64,000 bases of DNA from JADGHX01 sp963837755. GTDB lineage: Bacteria; Pseudomonadota; Gammaproteobacteria; Steroidobacterales; Steroidobacteraceae. Made by a program: the position numbers and the translations under genes. The notes below the pieces were generated by a model that did not search any database, was not told the DNA's origin, and saw only the letters and a program-made list of their open reading frames with translations. How positions within the stretch are numbered: position 1 is the stretch's first letter; the number at the start of each line of letters is the position of its first letter. The stretch covers positions 620,001 through 684,000 of the forward strand of contig CAWIOP010000004.1 of NCBI GenBank assembly GCA_963837755.1. The letters run 5' to 3'. This document shows, piece by piece, positions 34,793 through 43,970 of the stretch.

Positions 34793-36358
34793 GTGAAACG
34801 GGCGCGCCTTTGCGGGGGGCTGCTCGGGCTCGTGCTGCTGCAGGCCCTGCCAGTCGCGTTGGCGCAAACGCTGGCGCCGCCGCCGGCTCAGGCGCCGACG
34901 ATTGCCCCGGCGCAGCCGCAAATCGCGCCTGGTCCCGAAGCGCAGATCACTCCGCCGGGGCCGGTGCTCACTCTCGCCGAATGCGTGCGTCTTGCGCTCG
35001 CGCGCGGCTTCGACCTCGACATCGAGCGCCAGTCACTCGCCATCGCTCAGGACAACGTGCCCATCGCGCACAGTGCTTTCCGGCCGATCATCTCTGCCGC
35101 GACGGGAAAGTCCGTCACGCGCACAGCTGCAGCGGTCGGGCTCGCCGGCACGCGCGCGGACACTGTGGACGCCGGCGTCGGCATCACTCAACGAATGCGC
35201 CTTGGCACCCAGTTCGGTCTCGACCTGCAGAACAACAGATTCGACTCGGACGCCGCACTCAACGCGCTGAACCCCGCGTACACGTCGGACGTAACGCTCA
35301 GCGTGCGCCAGCCACTGCTGAAAGGCCTCGGCACGCGCCTCAACACACAGGTGATCCGCCGCGCGCAGATTGGCTCCGACATCGCCGGCAACAACTACGA
35401 GAACCGCGCGCTCGAGGTCATCCAGGGAACGGAGAATGCGTACTACCTGCTCACAGGCGCGCGGGATCAGCTGCAGGTTTTCCGTTCCAGCCTGCAGCTT
35501 GCACAGGCGCTGCTCGACGAATCCCAGTCCCGCCGTGACGCTGGCATGGCGACGCGCCTCGATGTGCTGCAGGCGGAAGTCGGCGTGGCGAACGCGCGCC
35601 GCAGCGTGCTCGATGCGCAACGAACCGTGCGTGCAAGCGAAGACAACCTCACTTCATTGATCGGCCGGTTTCAGTTCAACACGCCGCTCGGCCCCACAGC
35701 CGCGGAAGGCGATGGCGCCGCGGAAGGCGTGCCCACCGTCGAAGGCTCGTACCGCCAGGCGCTGCAGCGCTATCCGGCCCTGCTCAATGCGCGCGCCACA
35801 CTCGAGATCGCGAAGCTCGACGTCGACTTCGCCCACAACGACCTGCTGCCGTCGCTCGACCTGGATGTCGCGCTCGGCTTCAACGGCGATGACAGCACGC
35901 GCCGTGGCGCATTCTCGGGCATCACCGAGCCGGATGGCCACACGTGGCAGGCCGGCGTCAGCATCACGTATCCGCTCGGGCGCGTGGCGGAGAAGGCGCG
36001 GTTTCGCCAGAGCCGCTATGCGTTGAGTCGCGCGGAGCTCAGCGCAAAGCAGCTCGAGCAGGACGTGCTCGTTGCCGTGCGTAATTCCGTGCGAGACGTG
36101 GAAACGAGCCGCGAGAGCGTGGACATCGCCGCGCAGGCCGCCGGGCTCGCCCAGCGCCAGTACGAAGCCGAGACGGAGCGCTTTCGCGCGGGCCTCTCGA
36201 CGAGCCGTCGCGTGCTGGAAGCGCAGACAGACCTCGAGTCCGCGCGCGTGGCGCACCTGCAGGCGCGCCTGGACCTTCAAACGGCTCGCGCGGCTTTGAG
36301 GCGCCTGGAAGGCACCTCGCTCAGCCGCTATGGAGTCACGCTTGACCTGCCGCCGTGA
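34793..36358 (+). CDS. TolC-family outer membrane channel
   Basis: 521 residues from a GTG 2 bp after the adaptor stop codon begins its last base. Signal peptide (to about residue 24, 'VALAQT'), Pro/Ala linker, then two OEP repeats of long helices: 'LTLAECVRLALARGFDLDIE', 'ALEVIQGTENAYYLLTGARD', 'SQSRRDAGMATRLDVLQAEV', and in the second half 'RQALQRYPALLNARATLEIA' and 'TERFRAGLSTSRRVLEAQTD'. Length and repeat layout are normal for TolC-like efflux channels. It convergently abuts fliD with an 8-bp gap. Confidence 0.9.
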   Translation: MKRARLCGGLLGLVLLQALPVALAQTLAPPPAQAPTIAPAQPQIAPGPEAQITPPGPVLTLAECVRLALARGFDLDIERQSLAIAQDNVPIAHSAFRPIISAATGKSVTRTAAAVGLAGTRADTVDAGVGITQRMRLGTQFGLDLQNNRFDSDAALNALNPAYTSDVTLSVRQPLLKGLGTRLNTQVIRRAQIGSDIAGNNYENRALEVIQGTENAYYLLTGARDQLQVFRSSLQLAQALLDESQSRRDAGMATRLDVLQAEVGVANARRSVLDAQRTVRASEDNLTSLIGRFQFNTPLGPTAAEGDGAAEGVPTVEGSYRQALQRYPALLNARATLEIAKLDVDFAHNDLLPSLDLDVALGFNGDDSTRRGAFSGITEPDGHTWQAGVSITYPLGRVAEKARFRQSRYALSRAELSAKQLEQDVLVAVRNSVRDVETSRESVDIAAQAAGLAQRQYEAETERFRAGLSTSRRVLEAQTDLESARVAHLQARLDLQTARAALRRLEGTSLSRYGVTLDLPP

Positions 36359-36366
36359 GGTGCGCG

Positions 36367-37749
36367 TCAGCCCGAGCCGGGCAGGTGCGCGAGCTGCTGC
36401 GTGAGGTAAGTGGACGTCTGCTGCATGTTGGTGAGCAGCGAGTCGAGCGCCGTGAACTGCTTCAGATAGCGGGCCTGCACGGCGGCCATGCGGAGCTCCA
36501 GCGCTTGCTTCTGCTTCGCGACGTCCTTCAACCCGCTCTGGATCGACGTGTTGCGAAAGTCGAAGGACGCCCCGGTGGCAAGCTGCGTGTCGACGTACGT
36601 CGACAGGCGCGCGGCGATTCCGTTGGCCGACGCGAACACGTTCGCGACGGTGCTATTGCCCGAGTTGAGGGCGGCGGTGAACTTGGTGCTGTCGAGCGCC
36701 AGCTTGCCGTCGAGCTGGCGCGTGATGCCGATGCTCGCAAGCGAATTGTAGTCGCCCGTGATGCCGCTGACCGGGTTCGAGAGCGCCGTGCGCATCTGGT
36801 CTTCCACGGAGCGCAGCAGCGAGTCGCCGAACAGCGGCCCGGTGGTCTTCTTCGTGGTGTCGACGGCACGCAGGCTGACGAAGTTCTCCTGCAGCTTGTT
36901 GAACGCCGTGACGAAGGCCTCGACGTTCTTTTGCACGGTAGCCGTGTCGTTCGTGACGTTCAGGGTGACGGTGGTGCCGGGGATGGTTTCCGCGGCCTTC
37001 AGGTTCAGCGTGAGGCCGTCGATGGCGCCGGTGACGGAATTGGTTGCGGAAAGGATGTCGGTGCCGGCGATGATGATGTGCGCATCCTGCGGCGGCCGCA
37101 GCTCGGTGAGATTCTGCGGCGGCGGGCCGGTCCGGTCGTACTCGAGCGGCACGAGGCCGCCGTCGCCGCCGGACTGGGCCACCTTGATCACGCCCGCCGC
37201 GCCGCTGGTCGTGGACGTGAGCACCAGCTTTGAGCCGCCCTGGCCGTTGACGAGCGAGGCCTGCACGCCCGTGTTGCCGGTGGCCTTGTTGATGGCGTCG
37301 CGAATGCCGCCGACAGTCTTGTTCGTGCTGTCGATGACCACGTTGAACGTGTTCGCCCCCACCGAAATGGCGAGGGTGCCGGTGCCGACCACCGTGCTGG
37401 CGCCCGACGCGAACGGAGCGGAGACGAGCTGGTGCGCCTTGGCGAGCGCCACCACTTCCACTTCGTAGCTGCCCGGCGCCGCATCGGTGCTCGCCGTAGC
37501 CGTGAAGTATGTGTTGTCGCTGACGCTCGTCGCACGCGGGCTGAACGTGCTCAGGGTCTTCAGCGATGTCAGTGAGCCCTGGAACGCCGAGAGCGCGCCT
37601 TTCAGCGAGCTGATGCCGGAGAGCTGCACGGTGAGCGTGGTCTCCTGGCGATTGATGCGGTTGTCGTCCTTGATGCGGTCCGCCGCCACGAGCTTGGCGA
37701 CGAGCCCCTGCACGTCGAGATTCAGACCGGAGGATTGAACTGAGGCCAT
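36367..37749 (-). CDS. fliD: Flagellar filament cap protein FliD
   Basis: 460 residues. N-terminal 'SSGLNLDVQGLVAKLVAADR' and 'SSLKGALSAFQGSLTSLKTL' form the FliD N-terminal D0/D1 domain; central D2-D3 has 'SYEVEVVALAKAHQLVSAPF'; the C-terminal domain has 'NKLQENFVSLRAV', 'LASIGITRQLDGKLALD' and a helical end 'LDSLLTNMQQTSTYLTQQL'. FliD caps the growing filament and folds flagellin. It follows flaG by 11 bp in the fliC-flaG-fliD block. Confidence 0.93.
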   Translation of the reverse strand: MASVQSSGLNLDVQGLVAKLVAADRIKDDNRINRQETTLTVQLSGISSLKGALSAFQGSLTSLKTLSTFSPRATSVSDNTYFTATASTDAAPGSYEVEVVALAKAHQLVSAPFASGASTVVGTGTLAISVGANTFNVVIDSTNKTVGGIRDAINKATGNTGVQASLVNGQGGSKLVLTSTTSGAAGVIKVAQSGGDGGLVPLEYDRTGPPPQNLTELRPPQDAHIIIAGTDILSATNSVTGAIDGLTLNLKAAETIPGTTVTLNVTNDTATVQKNVEAFVTAFNKLQENFVSLRAVDTTKKTTGPLFGDSLLRSVEDQMRTALSNPVSGITGDYNSLASIGITRQLDGKLALDSTKFTAALNSGNSTVANVFASANGIAARLSTYVDTQLATGASFDFRNTSIQSGLKDVAKQKQALELRMAAVQARYLKQFTALDSLLTNMQQTSTYLTQQLAHLPGSG

Positions 37750-37760
37750 AAGTCTTCTCT

Positions 37761-38144
37761 TCAGGCGAGAATGTCGACGAGGGAGCTGTGATGACTGCCG
37801 AGCGACTGCGACAGGCGCAGAGCTTCGGCGCTGGGAATCTGGCGGATGAGGTCGCCGGTATTCGCGTCGCGAACGCTGATGATCGTCTCGCCGCTTTCGG
37901 AGTCGATGCTGATCTGCACCTGCCGCCCGACACTGCGCAGATAAGACTCGATCTGCGCGGCAACCGCGGCAACGGTCTCCTGCACTTTCTGCGTGACCGG
38001 GGCCGCCTGCGGTTCTTTCGCGGGAGCGGCAGCTTCCTGAGGCACGGCGGTGGTCGGGTCTGGCTTGCGGGGCGGGCTATCGCTCAAGGCGAACTTGAGG
38101 TTCGTCGCCGTTGCCGTCAGGGATTGAACGATGTCCATGTTCAC
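37761..38144 (-). CDS. flaG: FlaG family flagellar protein
   Basis: 127 residues from a GTG with GGAGG 9 nt upstream. A Pro/Ala-rich N-terminal half precedes the FlaG domain: 'IESYLRSVGRQVQISIDSES', 'ETIISVRDANTGDLIRQIP', 'SAEALRLSQ'. FlaG proteins affect filament length in polar flagella. It sits between fliC and fliD, the usual place. Confidence 0.9.
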   Translation of the reverse strand: MNMDIVQSLTATATNLKFALSDSPPRKPDPTTAVPQEAAAPAKEPQAAPVTQKVQETVAAVAAQIESYLRSVGRQVQISIDSESGETIISVRDANTGDLIRQIPSAEALRLSQSLGSHHSSLVDILA

Positions 38145-38172
38145 CCTGAATTACCTCCGAACGGAACGGGAA

Positions 38173-38194
38173 GAGGCGGCCTTGCGACCGCCTC
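38173..38194 (-). terminator. Stem-loop between fliC and flaG
   Basis: A perfect 7-bp stem (GAGGCGG / CCGCCTC) with an 8-base loop, followed on the minus strand by CTTCC. It lies 52 bp past the fliC stop and probably terminates or attenuates the abundant fliC message before flaG. Confidence 0.6.
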
Positions 38195-38245
38195 CTCCAG
38201 ATTGAGCCATGCTCGAAAGAGCCGGTTCAAAACTACTCCATTTGC

Positions 38246-39800
38246 TTATCGCAGCAGCGACAGCACGTTCTGCGGGACCGCATTGGCCTGCGCCAGAATC
38301 GCGATGCCGGCCTGCTGCAGGATCTGCGCGCGCGTCAGGTTCGCCGTTTCAGAGGCGAAGTCCGCGTCCAGGATGCGGCTGCGAGAAGCCTGCGAGGTTC
38401 TCGCTGACCGCCTGCAGGTTCGCGATGGTCGATTCGAAGCGGTTCTGAATGGCACCGAAGGTGCTGCGCAGGCTGCTGACCGCAGTCAGAGCGGCATCCA
38501 CTGACCGATCGCCGTGTTGGCGTTCGCAACCGTGGTGACGACTGCCGCGTTCAGCGCGAGTCGTGCCGAGGGCCAGGGAGCCGCAGGGCAAGACCGATGT
38601 TCGTCGGAGTGTTGCCGCCGATGACGTGATCGCGTCGGCCGCCGTCAGGCGGATCGAGCCGACCGCAGTCTGGGCGACGCGTGGCGCCTGTGCCGGTGCT
38701 GAAGTCCAGCGCGTCGTTAACGGTATTGTTCACGCCCGTGGTCGCCGCGAGACCTTCGCCCGCACCCGCGGCGGCGCCCGCCGTCTGCGAGACAAGCGAT
38801 GTCGCGGCCGTCGACGGCCGTGCAGCGTCATGCGGTTGTTGGCGCTGTCGAACGTCGCGGTGACGCCCGTCGCCGATGCATTCGCGTTGACCGCAGTGGC
38901 CCAAGTCGTGCCGTCGATCGAAGTCGCGGTCGGCCGTGTAGATCGCCGTGCCGTTGATCGAGAGCGAGTAGGTGTCCGTCGGGGTGGCCGAGGCGGCAAC
39001 CGTGACGAAGGTCGCCTGCACGGTCGTGTCGGCAACCGCCGTGAGACCGCTTACGCCGGACGCGTTGATGGCGGCAGCCTTCGCGTAGGCGCTGCTCGCG
39101 CCCTGCGCAGCCGCACCAGCCGACGTAGTTCGCCGAAGCGCCGACGCCAACCGCCTGGCCGCTGCCGAGCGCGATCGTCAGATCGCCCGCGGCAAGCGCG
39201 TTCGTCGTGACGCTGCCGCCCTGCTGGCCGACGTCGCGCGTCGAGACTGTAGGCAGCCGACGCCGACGTAGTCGGCCGTCTTGCCGATGGACGCCGTGCG
39301 CACGCTGGTCGAGAGGCCGACCGAGATCGTCTCACCGACGTTCGCGCCGACCTGGAAGGTGGCGTTGCCGAACGTGCCGTCCAGCACCTTCTGGCCGTTG
39401 AACGCCGTCTGCGTCGCGATACGGTCGATTTCCGCGAGGCGCTGCTGCACTTCCTGGTCGAGAGCGGCGCGGTCGCTGACGCGCTGTTCGTGGCGTTGGC
39501 CGACTGCACGGCCAGCTCGCGGATGCGCTGCAGGTTGTTCGTGAGCTCGCCGAGGGCGCGCTTCGGCCGTCTGGGCGAGCGAGATACCGTCGTTCGCGTT
39601 ACGCGACGCGCCTGGTTCAGGCCGCGGATCTGCGTCGTGAAGCGATCCGAGATCGCAAGACCTGCCGCGTCGTCCTTCGCGCTGTTGATGCGCAGGCCCG
39701 AAGACAGGCGCTGCAGCGCGGTGGCAAGCTGCGAACCCGAGGTCGACAGGTTGCGCTGCGCATTCAGCGACAGGACGTTGGTGTTGATTACCTGGGCCAT
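38246..39800 (-). CDS. fliC: Flagellin FliC, reading frame interrupted many times
   Basis: The start 'MAQVINTNVLSLNAQRNLST' and 'LQRLSSGLRINSAKDDAAGL' and the end 'TRAQILQQAGIAILAQANAV' with 'LSLLR' are classic flagellin D0/D1, so the gene spans about 515 codons. Between them the coding frame switches repeatedly (near 39605, 39560, 39485, 39255, 39125, 38830 and in the last 200 bases). Each frame supplies good flagellin sequence, for example 'RNANDGISLAQTAE', 'ALDQEVQQRLAEIDRIATQT' and 'NRFESTIANLQAVSENL'. Most breaks are repaired by removing one G or C. A sigma-28-type promoter lies 100 bp upstream. Assembly error in a multi-copy gene is the simplest reading. Confidence 0.9.
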
Positions 39801-39898
39801 GGATACAAAGCTCCTTAAGTTTCACCTGACCCCGGAAAACTCGCCGGAGCCTCTACGGATACCTGCAGGGCCGTTATCGCGACCCCGCTGTCTGGACC

Positions 39899-39927
39899 CT
39901 GTATCGGTGCGGTGCTGGGGAACTTGA
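39899..39927 (-). promoter_or_regulatory. Sigma-28 (FliA) promoter of fliC
   Basis: Read on the minus strand: TCAAGTTC, 11 bases, ACCGATAC. This matches the FliA consensus TAAAGTTT-N11-GCCGATAA with exact spacing, about 100 bp before the fliC ATG. Confidence 0.75.
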
Positions 39928-39965
39928 ATTCGCAGGCTGCGCCAGACATGAACTGCGTCACGAAA

Positions 39966-41168
39966 TCACCGCAGGTAGTCGAACAGCGAGAGCTGCGACA
40001 TCTTCGTATAGGAGCTCTGCGCGGCCTGCAGGCCCACCATCTGGATGTTGAGGCGCGTGATGGCTTCGGCATAGTCGAGGTCGCGCAGGTCCGAAAGGGC
40101 GCTCTTGAGGTCGAGCTGGCGGTCCTCGCGGCTTTCAGAGGTCTGTTCGAGAACCGAGAGCCGGGCGCCGACGTCTGCCCGTTTGCTGCTGGTGTGATCC
40201 AGCGCACGGTCGAGCTGCGAAATCTCGTTGTTGATCTCGCTGTTGAAGAGCGCGCCTTCCGTGTCGTTGGCGTTGGTGCGCCCGAGCGTGGTCACGAGCT
40301 TCTGCAGCGTAGTGAACATATCCTCGGTGCCGCTGGCGTCGATCGAGAACGTGTCGTTCGTCGCCACGGCGCCCGTCAGCGTTACCTGAACGCCGCGGAA
40401 CGAGATTGCGGCGCCCGAGGTGTAAGTGGCGCCAGTCACCACGCTGTTGTTGGCGCTGTCGACGATGTCGTAGGTCGTGGCGCTAGTAAAACGCAGCGTG
40501 TAGTCGTCCTTCACCCAGTTCGTCGGGTTCATCACCGTGCCGGAGTCGATGACCCCCGCGCCGGTGTTCAACGTGTTCGCGGTGACGACGAACGTTCCAT
40601 TGCCTTCCGTCACGTCCTGGAACACATCGAAGCCCGAGTGGCCGTCCGCGGTCTTCTGCGTTGGGCTCGTCTGCACGAGACGCACGCCCTGGTCGCCGAG
40701 GTAGCCGACACCGGTGGGCGTCTTGGCGAACGGCTGGGTGAGCGTCGAGTAGCCTGAGAACAGGTATTCGCCGTTGGCGTCCTTGCGGTTCGCCATCGAC
40801 ATGAGCTCGTCCAGGCGACCCTGGATCTCGGTGGCGATGGCGTTGCGGCCCGTGCTGTCCACCGTAGCGTTCGCGCCCTGCAGGGCGAGGCCGCGCACGC
40901 GGTCGAGCAGGTTCGTCATGTCTGAAAGGGTCTGCTCTTCGTACGTGAGGCGGTTGGTCACCACGTCCGAATTGCGCGCGTACTGGTCGAACTCCGCGAG
41001 CGCGCGGTCGACGTCGAGCGCGCGCACGGCGCCGGCCGGGTCGTCCGCGGGCGTCATGATTCGCTTGCCCGACGCGATCTGCGCCTGGGTTTTCACCAAC
41101 GCAGCGTTGCGCTCGAGGATGCCCGCGAGCGCCGAGTTGTGCATGCCGGCGGTGGAGATTCTGCTCAT
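39966..41168 (-). CDS. flgL: Flagellar hook-filament junction protein FlgL
   Basis: 400 residues. N-terminal 'MSRISTAGMHNSALAGILER' and 'TQAQIASGKRIMTPADDPAG' and the C-terminal 'LNIQMVGLQAAQSSYTKMSQ' with 'LSLFDYLR' are the coiled D0/D1 ends shared with flagellin. The middle holds 'GRLDELMSMANRKDANGEYL', the FlgL block. It joins FlgK to the filament. It follows flgK by 2 bp and the frame is intact, unlike the adjacent fliC. Confidence 0.93.
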   Translation of the reverse strand: MSRISTAGMHNSALAGILERNAALVKTQAQIASGKRIMTPADDPAGAVRALDVDRALAEFDQYARNSDVVTNRLTYEEQTLSDMTNLLDRVRGLALQGANATVDSTGRNAIATEIQGRLDELMSMANRKDANGEYLFSGYSTLTQPFAKTPTGVGYLGDQGVRLVQTSPTQKTADGHSGFDVFQDVTEGNGTFVVTANTLNTGAGVIDSGTVMNPTNWVKDDYTLRFTSATTYDIVDSANNSVVTGATYTSGAAISFRGVQVTLTGAVATNDTFSIDASGTEDMFTTLQKLVTTLGRTNANDTEGALFNSEINNEISQLDRALDHTSSKRADVGARLSVLEQTSESREDRQLDLKSALSDLRDLDYAEAITRLNIQMVGLQAAQSSYTKMSQLSLFDYLR

Positions 41169-41170
41169 GA

Positions 41171-43063
41171 TCAGCGCCTCGTGGCGGCCAGTATCGAATC
41201 GAACAGCGTCTGCGCCACGCCGATGAGCTGCGCCGCTGCCTGGTAGGCCTGTTGATACTTGATGAGGTTCGCCGCTTCTTCGTCGAGGTTGACGCCCGAC
41301 ACGGTGTCGCGCGCGTCGATTGCCTCCTGCTTCACGATCTGCTGCGCGTCGCGGCTGGACTGCGCCTGGCGCGTGACCACGCCGATGTTGCCCACCACGC
41401 GATTCACCGCGTCGTTGACGGAGGCCGTGCCGCCGTCGAGCACTTTCGAGCTCAGGGACTCGGAAAGCAGCTGCGCGTTGCGGTTGTCGCCCGTGCCGCC
41501 AGCGTTGTCGCTCACGGTGAACGAGTCGCCCACCGCGGGGGAGCCCGAGATTTCCACTTGCCAGCCGTTCGCCGTGATCGGCGAACCCGGCGTATAGGTG
41601 AAGCTGCCCGCGCCGTTGATGGTGTACGTCGTGGCGCTCGTGAACGCGATGGTTGCTGTCGAGCGCAAAGAAGCGTTGGCTACGTCGACCACCGAGCCCG
41701 CGGAAATGGTGCCGCTGCCGGTGTTCGTGGTGGTGGCGGCCGTGCGGATGGGCGCCGCCGCGGCGACCTTCGCCGGGTCTGTGACGAGCACGCTCATGCC
41801 GCTGGCGGCGCCGCGCGTCGGGCGCACGAGGAATCGATCGCCGGTCGCGGCCGTGCCCCCGACCACGAAGCTCAGGCCGTCCGCCACGAGCGGGTCGGCC
41901 ACGGTGCCTGTACCTGTGAGCGTGACGCTGGCGCCCGTGTCTTCCCGCTTGAGAGACCAGCCCGTCGCCGTCTTCTGAAGATAGTAGTCCGCGTCCGTCA
42001 GTGCACCGACGTTGCCGCGCGTGACGGACACCGTGCCTGTGCCGGTGTTCGCCGAGTTGCCGAGCACCTGCGTGGCGCCGACACCGAAGAAATCTGCGCC
42101 GAGCGCGCCGCTCAGGTCGATGCCTTCGCGATGCTGGTCGTTCACCGCGTCCGCGAGCGCCACGCTGATGCGCCCGAGCTGGTTGCGCGTGGGGTCGAGC
42201 ACGTTGTTGCGAAAATCGAGCGTGCCGCCGAGCGTGCCGCCGCTGAGGCTGCTCGTGATGTCTACCGTCGCGCCGCCGGACGAGCTGATGGCGAGGCCGT
42301 GGCGGGTCGCGTCGTACGGATCGGTGGTCGTCGAGACGGTGGCGCCGACTCCGCCGACGACAAGCGGCTGGCCCTTGCCGATGAACACGTTCACTTGGCC
42401 GTCGCTCTGGGCCACGGAGCTCACGTTGACATGGCCGGCGAGCTGGTCGAGCAGGCGGTCGCGCTGGTCCAGCAGGTCGTTCGGCGGCTGGCCGGTTCTC
42501 GCGAAGCCCGTGGCGATCTGCGTGTTCAGCTCGGCGATGCTCCTGGACAGCGCCGAGATGTCCGAGGCCTCCGCCTTGATGGTCGATTCGATCTGCGAGT
42601 CGTAGCTCGCGAGCTGTGTTTCGTAGCTCTTCAGGCGCTCGGTCAGCCCCTGCGCCTCGCTCAGCAGCACCTGGCGCGAGGAGATGGAAGAGGGATTGTT
42701 CGCAACGTCCTGCAATGCGCCCGCAAACTTCTGCAGCGTGGCGGTGATGCCGGTGGTGGTGTTGCTGAACAGCGTGCTCAGCTTTTCCATCTGCGTGGTG
42801 TACGCATCGACGTTGCCGAAGTTGCTGGACGCCGTGCGCACCTCTTCGGCGAGCAGGTCGTCGTAGATGCGGCGCGTGGTGGAGACCGCCACGCCGTTGC
42901 CAATGTAGCCATTGCCGAACGGGCTCGGCGTGCGCGTGACGAGCTCGGTGCGCTGGCGGCTGTAGCCGTCGGTGCCGACGTTGGCGATGTTATGACTGGT
43001 GGTGTCGATCGCTTTCTGGAAAGCGAGGAGGCCGGAAATGCTGGTGTTCAGGAAGCTGGACAT
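41171..43063 (-). CDS. flgK: Flagellar hook-associated protein FlgK
   Basis: 630 residues from ATG 43063. Begins 'MSSFLNTSISGLLAFQKAID' and 'TTSHNIANVGTDGYSRQRTE', the rod/hook-family N-terminus; contains 'LAEEVRTASSNFGNVDAYTT' and ends 'VNLDEEAANLIKYQQAYQAA' with 'AQTLFDSIL'. FlgK is the first hook-filament junction protein. The central region is enlarged with repeated beta segments ('ATTYTINGAGSFTYTPGSPI'). It lies 7 bp after flgJ. Confidence 0.93.
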   Translation of the reverse strand: MSSFLNTSISGLLAFQKAIDTTSHNIANVGTDGYSRQRTELVTRTPSPFGNGYIGNGVAVSTTRRIYDDLLAEEVRTASSNFGNVDAYTTQMEKLSTLFSNTTTGITATLQKFAGALQDVANNPSSISSRQVLLSEAQGLTERLKSYETQLASYDSQIESTIKAEASDISALSRSIAELNTQIATGFARTGQPPNDLLDQRDRLLDQLAGHVNVSSVAQSDGQVNVFIGKGQPLVVGGVGATVSTTTDPYDATRHGLAISSSGGATVDITSSLSGGTLGGTLDFRNNVLDPTRNQLGRISVALADAVNDQHREGIDLSGALGADFFGVGATQVLGNSANTGTGTVSVTRGNVGALTDADYYLQKTATGWSLKREDTGASVTLTGTGTVADPLVADGLSFVVGGTAATGDRFLVRPTRGAASGMSVLVTDPAKVAAAAPIRTAATTTNTGSGTISAGSVVDVANASLRSTATIAFTSATTYTINGAGSFTYTPGSPITANGWQVEISGSPAVGDSFTVSDNAGGTGDNRNAQLLSESLSSKVLDGGTASVNDAVNRVVGNIGVVTRQAQSSRDAQQIVKQEAIDARDTVSGVNLDEEAANLIKYQQAYQAAAQLIGVAQTLFDSILAATRR

Positions 43064-43070
43064 GACGGCC

Positions 43071-43970
43071 TCAGATCGAATCCATCGGGGACGGCATCGG
43101 CGCGGCGTCGGCAGACTTGAGCGCCGGCGGTGAAGTCGGCAGATTCTGTGCAATCGACATGATCTTCTGCGCGTAGGCGGGGTCGGTGGCGTATCCGCCC
43201 CGCTGCAGCGCCGTGGCGAAAGCCTTGGCATCGCTGCCGGTGTTCAACGCGTCCGCGTAACGCGGGTTATTGCGAAGAACGTCGACATAATCGCGGAAGC
43301 TCTCGGCGGCCGAGTCGTAGGAGCGGAACTTCGCTTGCCGCGGAACCGGCACGCCGCCTTCGAACTCCAGCGTCTTCGCCGAAACGCTGTCTCCCGGCCA
43401 GCCGCCGCCGGCCTTGATGCCGAAGAAGTTGAAGCTGGTCGCGCCGTCGCTGTCGCAGGGCAGGGACTTGCCCCAGCCCGTCTCGAGCGCGGCCTGCGCG
43501 AGCAGATGGCGCGGGTCCACACCCAGCTCGCGCCCGGCTCGTTCCGCGCACGGCCACAGCTCGCGAACGAACTGCTCGGGCGCGGGTGAGCTCGTCGCGC
43601 CAATGGGAATACCGATGTTTTTCGCTGGACCCGTTGCCGACGTGGCCGACGCATCGGCCGGAACGAGCCCTGAACGCGTGAGTTGCTGGACGAGCATGTC
43701 CGCCAGCCCCAGCCCGCGCCCCTTCGTCAGCTCCATGGCGAGCTGGTCATCGAACATGCCCTGGTAGAACTCCTGCTGCTCGCTGCCCATCAGCGAATCC
43801 CCGAAGGTCGCCTGCCGCATGCTGGAGAGAACCATCTTCGCGAAGATGCTCTCGAACTGCCTGGCTACCTCGCGCACGGCGTTCGGATCCTGCGCGCGCG
43901 CCTCGCGCTTGAGCGCGGCGAGCCCACTGAGATCCGAATAAACGCTGGCGTCGGCAACCGGAGCGGTCAT
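43071..43970 (-). CDS. flgJ: FlgJ, rod scaffold and peptidoglycan hydrolase
   Basis: 299 residues with two domains. The N-terminal rod-binding part (about 15-100) has 'VARQFESIFAKMVLSSMRQA' and 'EQQEFYQGMFDDQLAMELTK'. The C-terminal glucosaminidase part (about 150-285) has 'HLLAQAALETGWGKSLP' with the catalytic Glu, 'SFNFFGIKAGGGWPGDS' and 'GYATDPAYAQKIMSIAQ'. It opens the cell wall for rod assembly in the periplasm. It overlaps flgI by 4 bp. Confidence 0.93.
   Translation of the reverse strand: MTAPVADASVYSDLSGLAALKREARAQDPNAVREVARQFESIFAKMVLSSMRQATFGDSLMGSEQQEFYQGMFDDQLAMELTKGRGLGLADMLVQQLTRSGLVPADASATSATGPAKNIGIPIGATSSPAPEQFVRELWPCAERAGRELGVDPRHLLAQAALETGWGKSLPCDSDGATSFNFFGIKAGGGWPGDSVSAKTLEFEGGVPVPRQAKFRSYDSAAESFRDYVDVLRNNPRYADALNTGSDAKAFATALQRGGYATDPAYAQKIMSIAQNLPTSPPALKSADAAPMPSPMDSI

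Noticed and set aside
41252..43120. 622-codon plus-strand open frame opposite flgK
   Set aside because: Shadow of flgK in high-GC DNA; composition dominated by Arg, Ala, Val, His.
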